Source of the DNA: Candidatus Thalassarchaeaceae archaeon
GTDB taxonomy: Archaea > Thermoplasmatota > Poseidoniia > Poseidoniales > Thalassarchaeaceae
Assembly (NCBI GenBank): GCA_030747395.1
Contig: JASLKT010000007.1
Location: 1 to 41,909 of the forward strand
Direction: 5' to 3'
DNA length: 41,909 nt
Shown here: in pieces, positions 1-9,765 of the stretch
How the letters are laid out: the number at the start of each line of letters is the position of its first letter
Position numbering within the stretch: the first letter of the stretch is position 1
Position numbers and translations under genes: made by a program
Notes under the pieces: model-generated
What the model was told of the DNA's origin: nothing
The model's database searches: none
What the model saw: only the letters and a program-made list of their open reading frames with translations

Positions 1-589
1 TGGTGATGGATTCATCAAGGAATAGGCCGACAATGTCGTCCTTTCCATCATCGTTGATGTCTGTAACTTCCATTCCGTAGAGGTTTGGAGATACTGAGAT
101 TGGTGCCGAGCGAGTCCAATCTTGGACGCGCTCACCACATTCGCCCCAAATCACCGTCATGTTCCCCAAGGGGGGAGTCGCACTACCGGCAACCCAAACA
201 TTCTGGCGGAAGAAGATAAGGTCGTTGGCACCATCATCATCGATGTCACCAATTCCAACATCGTTGGCGTTTGCCATATCAAACCAGTGTGCGCGGCGAG
301 ATGTGTTGGCTGAGACCCACAAATCTTCTCGATCTGAAAAGTCGCCATCCTCGTTGTAGAGGACGGAAATCAGCATTCCCATTTCGCTGGCAGATACGAT
401 ATCGGCATCGCCATCACAATCCAAGTCTCCCGATGCAATCGATACCGGATTTCTCTGTGCGGGGTACGTTTCAACGTGACTTGCACTGACTGCAGGGACC
501 ATTGCTACGAATAGCGACCCCAACATCAAGATGACAAGTCCTAGACCGCGCACGCGTGCTTTGTTCAAATTATTCTCATGAGCTAACAT
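1..589 (-). CDS. Secreted FG-GAP/VCBS-type repeat protein, N-terminal part (runs off left edge)
   Basis: Missing from the ORF track because it is open at the edge. Reverse complement from ATG at 589 reads MLAHENNLNKARVRGLGLVILMLGSLFVAMVPAVSASHVETYPAQRNPVSIASGDLDCDGDADIVSAS...IGDIDDDGANDLIFF...VTDINDDGKDDIVGLF: signal peptide plus repeated D-x-D-x-D-G-xx-D blades. Confidence 0.85.
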   Translation of the reverse strand, partial: MLAHENNLNKARVRGLGLVILMLGSLFVAMVPAVSASHVETYPAQRNPVSIASGDLDCDGDADIVSASEMGMLISVLYNEDGDFSDREDLWVSANTSRRAHWFDMANANDVGIGDIDDDGANDLIFFRQNVWVAGSATPPLGNMTVIWGECGERVQDWTRSAPISVSPNLYGMEVTDINDDGKDDIVGLFLDESIT

Positions 590-754
590 GTTGACCACTC
601 TACCTGCCCGTCATGACGACTCTATTCAATAGTTACTCTCGCGTGCGCGCTACCTGCGCACGAGAAATATGGCGCAGTATCACGATTATTGAACAAACAA
701 ACAGTTCAACACAATTATTGCCAAATGACGCTGAAATTGGACCCGCAATAAGGG

Positions 755-1429
755 TCAATCTGCCTCTAACCAACGCGGACTTGGACCATACCCAAATCGG
801 TCCCCGCCATGTACTTTGACGAGTTTGCCAAGACGCCACATTCCCTCAAGCCATAGTTCGAGTTCAGTTCCAGACCGGTCAAGTTGTTCACAAGCGGCAC
901 TATCGATGACTGAAATTGGCAAGGCGGTCACTCCAAATTTCCGTACCGCAATTCGCATCAGACGTTGTAACCACGCTTCAGCGATTGGATCGGTAGAAAC
1001 CTGTGACATAATCGGTTCGGGTTCATCCATTTCACTGATGATTTCTGACAATTCTTCTGCTGAAGGAGAGCGCGGATGCTCAATGCCCAATTTCTCCATT
1101 TCCGCATCTAAATCCATCTCACCAATGACTCGGCGTACTGTGGGGATTCGGCTTGGATCGGGTGGTGGGCCCGGTAGTTCAACGACCTCATCAGATTGTA
1201 GCAAAATGGGATCTTCGCCATCCGATTCATCGAGTTCGTCGTCACTGTTACCATCCTGCTCTCGATGGACGCGGCCCGTTGTCGCCATTGGTTGAACCCA
1301 ACCGACATCCGTTAAACCTAGGTCCTCACGTAGTGAATGCACCCATTCTGCATCACCTTGGATGAGTACATCTACATCCTCCTCGGGGACGCGAAATCGG
1401 AATCGAACCGGGCCCTTGAGTGTGGACAT
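755..1429 (-). CDS. Conserved hypothetical protein, acidic linker between two small domains
   Basis: ORF 755..1633; the 5' part overlaps the aconitase end, so ATG 1429 (MSTLKGPVRFRFRVPEEDV...) is the likely start. No family recognised. Confidence 0.7.
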   Translation of the reverse strand: MSTLKGPVRFRFRVPEEDVDVLIQGDAEWVHSLREDLGLTDVGWVQPMATTGRVHREQDGNSDDELDESDGEDPILLQSDEVVELPGPPPDPSRIPTVRRVIGEMDLDAEMEKLGIEHPRSPSAEELSEIISEMDEPEPIMSQVSTDPIAEAWLQRLMRIAVRKFGVTALPISVIDSAACEQLDRSGTELELWLEGMWRLGKLVKVHGGDRFGYGPSPRWLEAD

Positions 1430-1464
1430 CGGAACCACTTGGTTCTGACCGGTCTTTGAACCAC

Positions 1465-1481
1465 ACGGCCCGTAGGGCCGT
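1465..1481. repeat. Perfect hairpin ACGGCCC-GTA-GGGCCGT, between aconitase stop and start of the 755..1429 gene
   Basis: Direct reading: 7-bp perfect stem, 3-nt loop. Confidence 0.85.
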
Positions 1482-1493
1482 AGAAAATTGAGT

Positions 1494-4190
1494 TCAGGAC
1501 TGAGACAAATTACGCAGAACAGTTTGCAAAATGCCACCATTGCGATAATATTCAACCTCAACAGGGGTGTCCAAACGAACCGTTGCACCAAAGATGACTT
1601 GGGTGCCATCGCTCTTTGTTGCAGTGACAACAATTGAACTCATAGGTACAAGGTCTGCACTCGCTGGAATGTCGAATGTTTCAGTTCCGTCTAAGCCTAG
1701 AGATTCCGAATTCTCTCCTTCCGGGAAAGTGAGGGGGAGAACACCCATGCCCACAAGATTGGATCGATGAATTCGTTCAAAAGATGTGGCAATAACTGCC
1801 TTGACGCCAAGCAAGAGAGTGCCTTTGGCGGCCCAATCACGGCTGCTACCCGTACCGTATTGTTCTCCAGCGAGAACGATGAGTGGTGTGCCGGCTTCTT
1901 GGTATTTCATCGATGCCTCGTAAATGGATTCAACAACACCTGTGGGGAAATGTGTCGTGAGTCCGCCTTCCGTCCCAGGTGCAATTCGATTTCGAATTCG
2001 GACATTGGCAAATGTACCTCGCATCATCACCTCATGATTGCCTCGACGGCTGCCAAACGAATTGAAATCCCGAGGAGATACGCCATTGTCAACCAGATAT
2101 TTGCCAGCAGGCCCAGTGTGAGGGAATGCGCCAGCGGGGCTGATGTGGTCCGTAGTGACTGAGTCACCTAAATTCAGCAGAACATGGGCACCTTCAATTG
2201 ATGAAATTGGTTCAGGTGTGGGTTGTATACCTTCAAAGAATGAAGGTAAGCGGACATAGGTGCTTTCTGGTGCCCATGGATAGAGGTCACTCGCTTCGCT
2301 TGGAATCGCATCCCAACGCGGCTCACTCATTACCGTTGAATAACGTTCATTGAACATCTCTGGAGTAATGGCGGCACCCATGACTTCACGGATCTCAGAA
2401 TCGGTTGGCCAGATGTCCGCAAGCATCACTGGTTGACCCTCTGAATCTGTGCCAATTGGATCTTGTTCAAAGTCGATATCCAGTGTTCCAGCAATCGCAT
2501 ACGCCACCACGAGAGGTGGGCTGGCCAGATAATTCGCCTTCACCTTTTGATGAACACGGCCCTCAAAATTTCGATTGCCAGAAATTACCGAACCTACGAC
2601 GAGGTTTCCGTCATCAATTGCAGCTTCGATTTCAGGTTCTAATGGGCCTGAATTACCAATGCAAGTCGTGCATCCATAACCGACATTGTGGAAACCCAAT
2701 TCATTGAGAAATTGAGTCAATCCTGCAGCATCGTAATATTCAGTGACAACCCGACTGCCGGGTGCCAAACTAGGCTTGCTCCACGGAGCAACTTTGAGCC
2801 CCTTTTGAACGGCATTTCTTGCTAGAATTCCCGCGCCCAGCATCACGGATGGATTCGATGTATTGGTGCATGATGTAATGGCTGAAATGACGATGTCTCC
2901 GTGTTTGAGATTGTAGGTCTTGCCATCCGAACCAACCACCTCGACTTGATGCCCACCATGGGATGAATCAATGCCATGCCCCGAGTGACCAACAGGAGCC
3001 GTCAAACTGTCGTGCCAATGCGATTTCATCGCTGATAAATCAACGCGATCTTGGGGGCGCTTCGGACCCGCCATTGCTGGTTCGACATCGCCCAAATCAA
3101 GAGTAAGATTTGAAGTGAATTCAGGGGTTTCTGAGTCAGGCGTATAGAACATCCCTTGAGCGCTCAAATAACGCTTGACATTTTCGACATGTTCAGGATC
3201 TCTCCCTGACAATCGCATGTATTCCAACGCGGTCTCATCGACAGGGAAGAATCCGCATGTAGCGCCATATTCTGGTGCCATATTGGCGATGGTTGCACGG
3301 TCGGGTAAAGTCAGAGATGTAAGACCCGCCCCATGGAACTCGACAAATTTGCTGACCACTCCATGCGCGCGTAGCATTTCGACGATACGGAGAGTCATGT
3401 CTGTGGCCGTGACACCCGGCCTCAATGTTCCGGTTAATTCGAATCCGACGACCTCGGGCAAGAGCATGTAAATTGGTTGACCGAGCATCACTGCCTCGGC
3501 TTCAATTCCACCCACGCCCCATCCAAGAACCCCCAGTCCGTTGATCATCGTCGTGTGGCTATCGGTACCGACCAAAGAGTCGGGCATCCACATGCCGTTT
3601 TCTCCACGAGCAACACTGGCAATCCACTCAAGATTGACTTGGTGGACAATTCCACGACCAGGTGGAACAGCACGGAAATTATCGAGGCTTTGTTGGCCCC
3701 ATTTGAGGAATTGATATCTCTCCATATTGCGTTGATATTCAATCTCCAAATTGCGTTCTCTCGCATCTGGGAAAAGACCGGAAACATCGACCTGAACTGA
3801 ATGGTCAATCACCAAATCAACGGGAACCTGCGGATTGACCTTCTTCGGATCTCCACCCAACGCCACCATGGCATCTCGTAAGGCGGCGATATCGACGACT
3901 GCGGGCACGCCAGTGAAGTCCTGTAGAATCACGCGAGAGGGCATGAAAGGAATCTCTGCAGGTATTTGGGTTGGGGACCAAGCCGCAATTCGTTTCACAT
4001 CTTCTTCGGTCACCAGAAAGCCATCGCACTTGCGTAAGGCGGCCTCGAGTAGAACACGGATTGTGCAGGGCAATTTGTTGAGTTGACAGAGGTCTGCAGA
4101 TTCAAGTGAATGTAGACTGGCAAAGTGCCCCATATCACCGTTCGACATCTCAAATGTCGCCGCGGCAGAGAAGGGGTCTTCACTCGCCAT
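1494..4190 (-). CDS. acnA: Aconitate hydratase (AcnA type)
   Basis: 898 aa; SRVILQDFTGVPAVVDIAALRDAM, VGTDSHTTMINGLGVLGWGVGGIEAEAVMLGQP, SAITSCTNTSNPSVM, YGCTTCIGNSGPL, GDSVTTDHISPAG, GEQYGTGSSRDWAAKGT are AcnA signatures. Confidence 0.97.
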   Translation of the reverse strand: MASEDPFSAAATFEMSNGDMGHFASLHSLESADLCQLNKLPCTIRVLLEAALRKCDGFLVTEEDVKRIAAWSPTQIPAEIPFMPSRVILQDFTGVPAVVDIAALRDAMVALGGDPKKVNPQVPVDLVIDHSVQVDVSGLFPDARERNLEIEYQRNMERYQFLKWGQQSLDNFRAVPPGRGIVHQVNLEWIASVARGENGMWMPDSLVGTDSHTTMINGLGVLGWGVGGIEAEAVMLGQPIYMLLPEVVGFELTGTLRPGVTATDMTLRIVEMLRAHGVVSKFVEFHGAGLTSLTLPDRATIANMAPEYGATCGFFPVDETALEYMRLSGRDPEHVENVKRYLSAQGMFYTPDSETPEFTSNLTLDLGDVEPAMAGPKRPQDRVDLSAMKSHWHDSLTAPVGHSGHGIDSSHGGHQVEVVGSDGKTYNLKHGDIVISAITSCTNTSNPSVMLGAGILARNAVQKGLKVAPWSKPSLAPGSRVVTEYYDAAGLTQFLNELGFHNVGYGCTTCIGNSGPLEPEIEAAIDDGNLVVGSVISGNRNFEGRVHQKVKANYLASPPLVVAYAIAGTLDIDFEQDPIGTDSEGQPVMLADIWPTDSEIREVMGAAITPEMFNERYSTVMSEPRWDAIPSEASDLYPWAPESTYVRLPSFFEGIQPTPEPISSIEGAHVLLNLGDSVTTDHISPAGAFPHTGPAGKYLVDNGVSPRDFNSFGSRRGNHEVMMRGTFANVRIRNRIAPGTEGGLTTHFPTGVVESIYEASMKYQEAGTPLIVLAGEQYGTGSSRDWAAKGTLLLGVKAVIATSFERIHRSNLVGMGVLPLTFPEGENSESLGLDGTETFDIPASADLVPMSSIVVTATKSDGTQVIFGATVRLDTPVEVEYYRNGGILQTVLRNLSQS

Positions 4191-4255
4191 GACACGACGA
4201 CCGGTCGGTTATCCTTGAACGTCACTCTCAAATTGGGTCACTGTAGATAACCGAT

Positions 4256-5245
4256 TCAAGAGATGATTACACTTTCCAAAACGATTGCATTCATCGGCAA
4301 ATCATTCTGGCCAGTCGCAACTTCACTCATTTGAGTCACAAATCCACATCCAGACGTGATCGTCCCAAAGACGGTGTGAACGCCATCCAGCCAATCAGGT
4401 TCACTATCCTCTGGAATGAGGAAGAATTGACTTCCACCTGTGTTTTCAGCAGATGTTTTTGCCATCGAAATGACGCATGAATCATGAAGGAGTCCATTGT
4501 CTGCTTCATCGGGAACGGTGTAATCAGTCTCTGAAGAACAATCCACCACGGAAGATTGACCATTGCAGTAACCGTAGAATTCGGTAGCATATCCACCGGT
4601 TCCATCAGAGTTCTCGAAATCGCCACCTTGAATCATAAAATCATCTATCACACGATGGAAAATCGTACCATCATACAGGCCGCGTTCTGCCAATTTAACG
4701 AAATTGTCCACATGAAGTGGTGCGGCATCCCGATTCAACTCAATCGTGACATTTACAGATTCTCGGCTTGCACCACTGGATGATTGGAAAGAGATGGTCA
4801 TATGCGCAATGTCGTTTGTTTCGCCTGAGAGATGTTCGGGAATGACCTTGAGACCCACCAACACCAAACCAATGGCCACTACGATGCTAACAATTCCAAG
4901 GAATGTTGGTGCACCATCGTCAATGAACATCGACATGCCACCGGCGCGAATGCCTAGGCCATCCATCTCTGATCGAAGACTGTTGAGGCTGCGACGAGCT
5001 TTCTTGTCATTGGGATTTGATTTGAGGGCACTCTCGTAGTGTCCGACCGCTTCTTTGAACAATCTCTTGTCATTGTTCGATAATCGTGCCAGCATGACTT
5101 TGGCTTCACCAGCAAGTCTCCATGTTTTCGATTCACCCGCATCCGCATCTGCTTTGCGCAAAACCTCTAGGGCTCCGATTGGGTTTTCCAGTTTCATTTG
5201 CTTCTCAGCTTCGAGCCATCCTTGCTCAATCTTCTTGGACACCAT
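4256..5245 (-). CDS. Membrane-anchored cyclophilin-type peptidyl-prolyl isomerase with N-terminal TPR-like region
   Basis: ORF 4256..5272; ATG 5245 preferred (MVSKKIEQGW). TPR-like N-terminus, one TM (FLGIVSIVVAIGLVLVGL), then cyclophilin domain (AAPLHVDNFVKLAERGLYDGTIFHRVIDDFMIQGGDF...GGSQFFLI...VFGTI). Confidence 0.88.
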   Translation of the reverse strand: MVSKKIEQGWLEAEKQMKLENPIGALEVLRKADADAGESKTWRLAGEAKVMLARLSNNDKRLFKEAVGHYESALKSNPNDKKARRSLNSLRSEMDGLGIRAGGMSMFIDDGAPTFLGIVSIVVAIGLVLVGLKVIPEHLSGETNDIAHMTISFQSSSGASRESVNVTIELNRDAAPLHVDNFVKLAERGLYDGTIFHRVIDDFMIQGGDFENSDGTGGYATEFYGYCNGQSSVVDCSSETDYTVPDEADNGLLHDSCVISMAKTSAENTGGSQFFLIPEDSEPDWLDGVHTVFGTITSGCGFVTQMSEVATGQNDLPMNAIVLESVIIS

Positions 5246-5432
5246 GCGCCCGCCGAGTCGGGCCTCCTTCAAAACCGCAGCGGAAGGTGGGAATATGCCA
5301 AAACATACCTCTTGAACGGTGAAAATAACATCTCATTCGATGCACTGCATGGTGATTAAATCAATGTTGAAAGAAGCCGATGACGCAGCAATGCCTATTA
5401 TCGGCACGACTCGGGGGCCACTTAACGCGCAA

Positions 5433-5449
5433 GGGGGGCTACGCCCCCC
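5433..5449. repeat. Perfect hairpin GGGGGGC-TAC-GCCCCCC, 17 nt before korA start
   Basis: Direct reading: 7-bp stem, TAC loop. Confidence 0.85.
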
Positions 5450-5466
5450 CCGCACCCAAGGAGACA

Positions 5467-7269
5467 ATGTCACCGATGGAACGGATTGTCAACGACTTCC
5501 AACTGAATATCGCCACAGCAAATGGAACGGGTTCGCAGTCTGCGAACTTGATTCTACTGCACACTATGTTCAATATGGGCGTCCCAGTCAGTGGCAAGAA
5601 TCTATTCCCAAGCAATATCTCAGGATTGCCCACTTGGTATATTCTCAGGGTGAGTGACCATGGTTACCAGGCCCCTAGCGATCGAACCCACATTCAAATC
5701 GTTATGAACAAAGCGACATGGGATGATGATGTTGCAAACTGCCTACCTGATACACTCATTCTGTACAACACAGATGCCAAGATGACTGTCGAACGCGAAG
5801 ATTGCACAACCATTGGTGTGCCGATGACTAAAATGGCACGAGGATTGAACCCTAAATTGGCCAAAATGATGTCCAATATGGTGTATGTCGGCCTTCTCGC
5901 TGAAATTCTCGGCCTTGATGATGCCGCCCTCGATGCGGCTTTAGCACAACAATTCAAGGGCAAGGCACGGGCAATTGAACTCAACTTAGAAGCGGTAGAC
6001 CTTGGTCGAAATTTCATCAAAGAGAATGTCAATACCGATGAAATTCCATTCCGAATTGAAGGTAGAGAGGTCGACGATGACTTGTTTTTGATGGAAGGCA
6101 ACGAGGCCGTTGCTCTCGGAAGTCATTACGGAGGAGTTGGTTTACTTTCATGGTACCCAATCACACCGAGCAGTGGACTTGCAGAATCACTCATCGCTTA
6201 CATCCCTGAACTTCGTGTCGATGAAAATGGCGACCACATGTGTGCTGTGGTTCAGGCTGAAGATGAATTGGCAGCCGCTGGTATGATCATCGGTGGTGGA
6301 TGGTCGGGTATTCGTGCAATGACTGCCACAAGTGGACCCGGTATTTCCCTAATGTCTGAATTCATTGGACTGGCTTATTTCGCTGAAGTTCCTTGCGTCA
6401 TTTGGGATGTAAATCGTACAGGACCATCCACGGGTTTGCCTACGCGAACACAGCAGGGCGATTTGGCGATGCTCTACGAGGCTAGCCATGGAGACACAAC
6501 ACATCCAGTTCTCATCCCCGGTACGATGGAAGAGTGCTTTGAATATGGCTGGAAAGCCTTTGATATCGCCGAGAGATTGCAAACTCTTGTCTTCGGTTTT
6601 AGTGACCTCGATTTGGGAATGAACCGTTGGCCTTGCAAAGGATTTGAATATCCAGATACACCCATGGATCGTGGAAAGGTCTTGCGTACACAGGCTGAAA
6701 TCGATGCGGTTGAGAATTACGGTCGATACAGGGATGTTGACGGAGATGGCATTCCTTACCGTACACTCCCCGGTTCAGGCCTAGACCCGATTCTTTATCG
6801 TGGAACTGGGCACGATGAGGATGGAATTTATTCCGAAAAACCTGAGGTCTATCAAGCACTTATGATGCGCCTCAAGAGAAAGATGGACAATGCCCGAACA
6901 TGGCTACCTCAACCCGTTCTTCGAGAAGAAGTTGAGAAAGAAGTGGGTATCATCTATTACGGTTCCATGGAAAATTCAATCCAAGAGATTGATGATATTC
7001 TAGAAGATGAAATCGGTCGTAAGGTGAGCCAATGCCGTGTTCGTTCCCTACCCTTGTCACCTGTTGTTGAGCAATTCATCCGCGATCATGAAACAGTGAT
7101 TGTGCTTGAAATCAATCGTGATGGACAACTCTACGGGATTCTCCGCCGGGAATTGCCAAACGATCTAATCCCTAGAGTTCACAGCGCTGCTTATTCGGAT
7201 GGAATGCCACCGCGAGCACGTCTCTATTCTGAATTGATTAAAGGTGTATTGAAGGAGGTGGGTGAATGA
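5467..7269 (+). CDS. korA: 2-oxoacid:ferredoxin oxidoreductase, fused gamma-alpha subunit (2-oxoglutarate type likely)
   Basis: ATG 5467 preceded by AAGGAG. N-terminal gamma-like domain; alpha domain GNEAVALGSHYGGVGLLSWYPITPSSGLAESL, AEDELAAAGMIIGGGWSGIRAMTATSGPGISLMSEFIGLAYFAEVPCVIWDVNRTGPSTGLPTRTQQGDL. Confidence 0.9.
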   Translation: MSPMERIVNDFQLNIATANGTGSQSANLILLHTMFNMGVPVSGKNLFPSNISGLPTWYILRVSDHGYQAPSDRTHIQIVMNKATWDDDVANCLPDTLILYNTDAKMTVEREDCTTIGVPMTKMARGLNPKLAKMMSNMVYVGLLAEILGLDDAALDAALAQQFKGKARAIELNLEAVDLGRNFIKENVNTDEIPFRIEGREVDDDLFLMEGNEAVALGSHYGGVGLLSWYPITPSSGLAESLIAYIPELRVDENGDHMCAVVQAEDELAAAGMIIGGGWSGIRAMTATSGPGISLMSEFIGLAYFAEVPCVIWDVNRTGPSTGLPTRTQQGDLAMLYEASHGDTTHPVLIPGTMEECFEYGWKAFDIAERLQTLVFGFSDLDLGMNRWPCKGFEYPDTPMDRGKVLRTQAEIDAVENYGRYRDVDGDGIPYRTLPGSGLDPILYRGTGHDEDGIYSEKPEVYQALMMRLKRKMDNARTWLPQPVLREEVEKEVGIIYYGSMENSIQEIDDILEDEIGRKVSQCRVRSLPLSPVVEQFIRDHETVIVLEINRDGQLYGILRRELPNDLIPRVHSAAYSDGMPPRARLYSELIKGVLKEVGE

Positions 7270-8300
7270 CCATCAAATTGAATGTAATCGATTTGCCTAA
7301 AGAGGACTATGCTGGTGGAAAATCAACACTGTGCCCCGGTTGTGGCCATGACCAAATCAGCAGTGTCATCATCAATTCAGCTTGGGAAAATGGACTCCAA
7401 CCAGAGAAAATCGCCAAAATGAGTGGGATTGGATGCTCCTCAAAGACACCTGCATATTTCCTTGGTAAATCTCACGGGTTCAACACCGTCCATGGTAGGA
7501 TGCCATCGGTTACAACAGGGGCAGCAATGGGCAATCGTGATTTGACATTCATCGCTGTATCTGGTGATGGCGATTCAGCCAGCATTGGTATTGGCCAATT
7601 CATCCACGCGGTTCGACGAAATTTGGATATGGTCTACGTTCTGGAAAACAATGGAGTATACGGTTTGACCAAGGGCCAATACAGTGCAACTGCGGTCAAA
7701 GGTAGCAAGAAGAAGAAAGGGGCAATCAACCAGCACCAACCCATCGATCTATGCAAACTGGCAGTGAATCTCGGATGTACATTCGTTGCCCGTTCATTCA
7801 GTGGCTCAAAGAAGCAACTAACCGCTCTAATGAAGGCAGCCATGAGCCACAAAGGATTCGCACTGGTCGATGTCATCTCACCATGTGTGACATTCAACAA
7901 TAACGATGAGAGCCTGCGCTCCTACACCTACGTCAAGGACAACGATGTTGAGTTGCACGCCTACGATTACATTCCAACTTACTCACCCATTGAAGGGGTT
8001 GAGGTTCCAGAAGGTGAATTCCATGACATCACATTGTTTGACGGCAGCACACTACGACTGGAAACCATTGGTTCAGATCATGACCCGACGGATGCTGTCG
8101 CTGCTTTGGGCGCACTTCACAAGGCCGAACTAGAAAATAAACACGTGACTGGTTTACTTTACTTCGACCCGACCAAAGCAACCGCAGCTGAAGATCAGTG
8201 TCTGGTAGAAACTCCACTCTCTGAAGTCGATGACGAGGTTATGCGACCAAATTCAGCCAGTCTTGACACACTGAATGCCCGATTCCGTGGCAAGGCTTGA
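7266..8300 (+). CDS. korB: 2-oxoacid:ferredoxin oxidoreductase, beta (ThDP) subunit
   Basis: 4-nt ATGA overlap with korA; LCPGCGHDQISSVI, GIGCSSKTPAYF, HGRMPSVTTGAAMGN, AVSGDGDSASIGIGQFIHAVRRN, LENNGVYGLTKGQ. Confidence 0.93.
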   Translation: MTIKLNVIDLPKEDYAGGKSTLCPGCGHDQISSVIINSAWENGLQPEKIAKMSGIGCSSKTPAYFLGKSHGFNTVHGRMPSVTTGAAMGNRDLTFIAVSGDGDSASIGIGQFIHAVRRNLDMVYVLENNGVYGLTKGQYSATAVKGSKKKKGAINQHQPIDLCKLAVNLGCTFVARSFSGSKKQLTALMKAAMSHKGFALVDVISPCVTFNNNDESLRSYTYVKDNDVELHAYDYIPTYSPIEGVEVPEGEFHDITLFDGSTLRLETIGSDHDPTDAVAALGALHKAELENKHVTGLLYFDPTKATAAEDQCLVETPLSEVDDEVMRPNSASLDTLNARFRGKA

Positions 8301-8324
8301 GACAGCGAGACCTCTGCGCGTAAT

Positions 8325-9641
8325 GTGCGCGCCACAGCTTTACTCCTCGTCCTGTTGATGCTTGTGCCATTGGCACACGCGCAGAATCTAGGGGAAACGT
8401 TGCAGGAATGTCCGGGTACAATGACCGGTAGCACACAGCCGCAGCAAATTCACTTACAGATGACTGATGATGCCACTATCATGAATGTCATGTGGGCTAC
8501 TGAAGGTCGCGCAACGGGGGAGGTGGAATGGAATGGGCAAACATCTCCGAGTACGGATTATTGTTACAATCACGACATGGCTTTTCACATGGCCTCTATG
8601 ACTGGAATCGAACCCGGTGAAGATGTGACTTATCGAGTCAGCAGTGGTGGTGATTGGTCCGACGAATTCACCTTTACTCCAATCGATACATCCGCAGACA
8701 ATTTTGAGTGGATTGCAATTGCTGACCATGGTGATTCCAGCGAAGGAATGGATGTCAGTGAAGCGATTATCGCCGATACTACAGCTCAGATGGTAACCAT
8801 TTCGGGTGATATTGCATACGCAGATGGTGAACAATCAGCTTGGGATGGTTGGTTCAACTTTCAGCAAGACAGTATGACAAGAATCCCTTGGGTGACAGCG
8901 GTTGGAAATCATGAGAATGAGCCGGGTTACGAATTCGCCCCATACGAACATCGCTTCGATTCGGATGGGCAAGCGGAGTCTGAGATTTTCTGGTATAGTC
9001 GTGATTTTCCCGGTGTTCACATGGTTTTCATGTCAACAGAACACGACTATTCTGCAGGTAGCGTACAATTTTCGTGGCTAGAACAGGATTTGTCTACGGT
9101 TGATCGAGATGTCACTCCGTTTGTGATAGTGTATGGGCACAAACCGATGTATTCCAGTAACAGTTACCACGGTTCGGAAGTTGAACTGCGAAGCGCTCTT
9201 GAAGCCCTATACGTCAATCATGAAGTTGATTTGGTCATCGCAGGTCACGACCACTTCTATGAAAGAACGTGGCCTGTAGCGGGAGAAACTGTGGTGAACA
9301 ATGGCAAGGATGGGCGTTTTGCCAGAGGATACGCCCCCATCCATCTTGTCATCGGAATCGCCGGACGCTCTGCATACGAGGAGTTGGATGAACCGCAACC
9401 GGGGTGGAGTGCCTATCGAGAGAACAGTTCCTATGGATGGACGCGATTGGTGTATGATGGGGATGCGAGAGAAATTTCATTCACACATTACCGAATTGAT
9501 GGAACGATTGGGGACCAATTCATCTTGCAAGAAGCACCACTTCCACATGAATCGGGAGATGGATTCCTAGGAGTTCCGGGCTTTGGAACCCTGTTGCCAA
9601 TTGTGGCTATGTTTGGTGCTGCCGTGCGTCGGTTGCGTTGA
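8325..9641 (+). CDS. Secreted purple-acid-phosphatase-like metallophosphoesterase with PGF-CTERM-like tail
   Basis: GTG start; signal peptide RATALLLVLLMLVPLAHA; metallophosphoesterase motifs IADHGD, SGDIAY, AVGNHEN, YGHKPMY, IAGHDHFYERT; C-terminus GVPGFGTLLPIVAMFGAAVRRLR. Confidence 0.85.
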   Translation: MRATALLLVLLMLVPLAHAQNLGETLQECPGTMTGSTQPQQIHLQMTDDATIMNVMWATEGRATGEVEWNGQTSPSTDYCYNHDMAFHMASMTGIEPGEDVTYRVSSGGDWSDEFTFTPIDTSADNFEWIAIADHGDSSEGMDVSEAIIADTTAQMVTISGDIAYADGEQSAWDGWFNFQQDSMTRIPWVTAVGNHENEPGYEFAPYEHRFDSDGQAESEIFWYSRDFPGVHMVFMSTEHDYSAGSVQFSWLEQDLSTVDRDVTPFVIVYGHKPMYSSNSYHGSEVELRSALEALYVNHEVDLVIAGHDHFYERTWPVAGETVVNNGKDGRFARGYAPIHLVIGIAGRSAYEELDEPQPGWSAYRENSSYGWTRLVYDGDAREISFTHYRIDGTIGDQFILQEAPLPHESGDGFLGVPGFGTLLPIVAMFGAAVRRLR

Positions 9642-9670
9642 AATACGGGTGGCTAATCGCAGGTTTGCTT

Positions 9671-9743
9671 AGGCCCCTGGTGTAGCGGTCCATCATGTGG
9701 GGTTCTGGATCCCACGACCCTGGTTCGAATCCGGGGGGGCCTA
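9671..9743 (+). tRNA. tRNA-Gln (anticodon CTG)
   Basis: Acceptor AGGCCCC/GGGGCCT; anticodon stem GTGGGG-loop TTCTGGA-TCCCAC; T arm CCTGG-TTCGAAT-CCGGG; discriminator A; no intron. Confidence 0.93.
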
Positions 9744-9765
9744 CTTCCGCTGTAATTTGATGAGT

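Noticed and set aside
4199-4208. Palindrome CGACCGGTCG upstream of aconitase
   Set aside because: Spacer-less 10-bp palindrome, different architecture from the 3-nt-loop hairpins; could be chance, so not included in the family.
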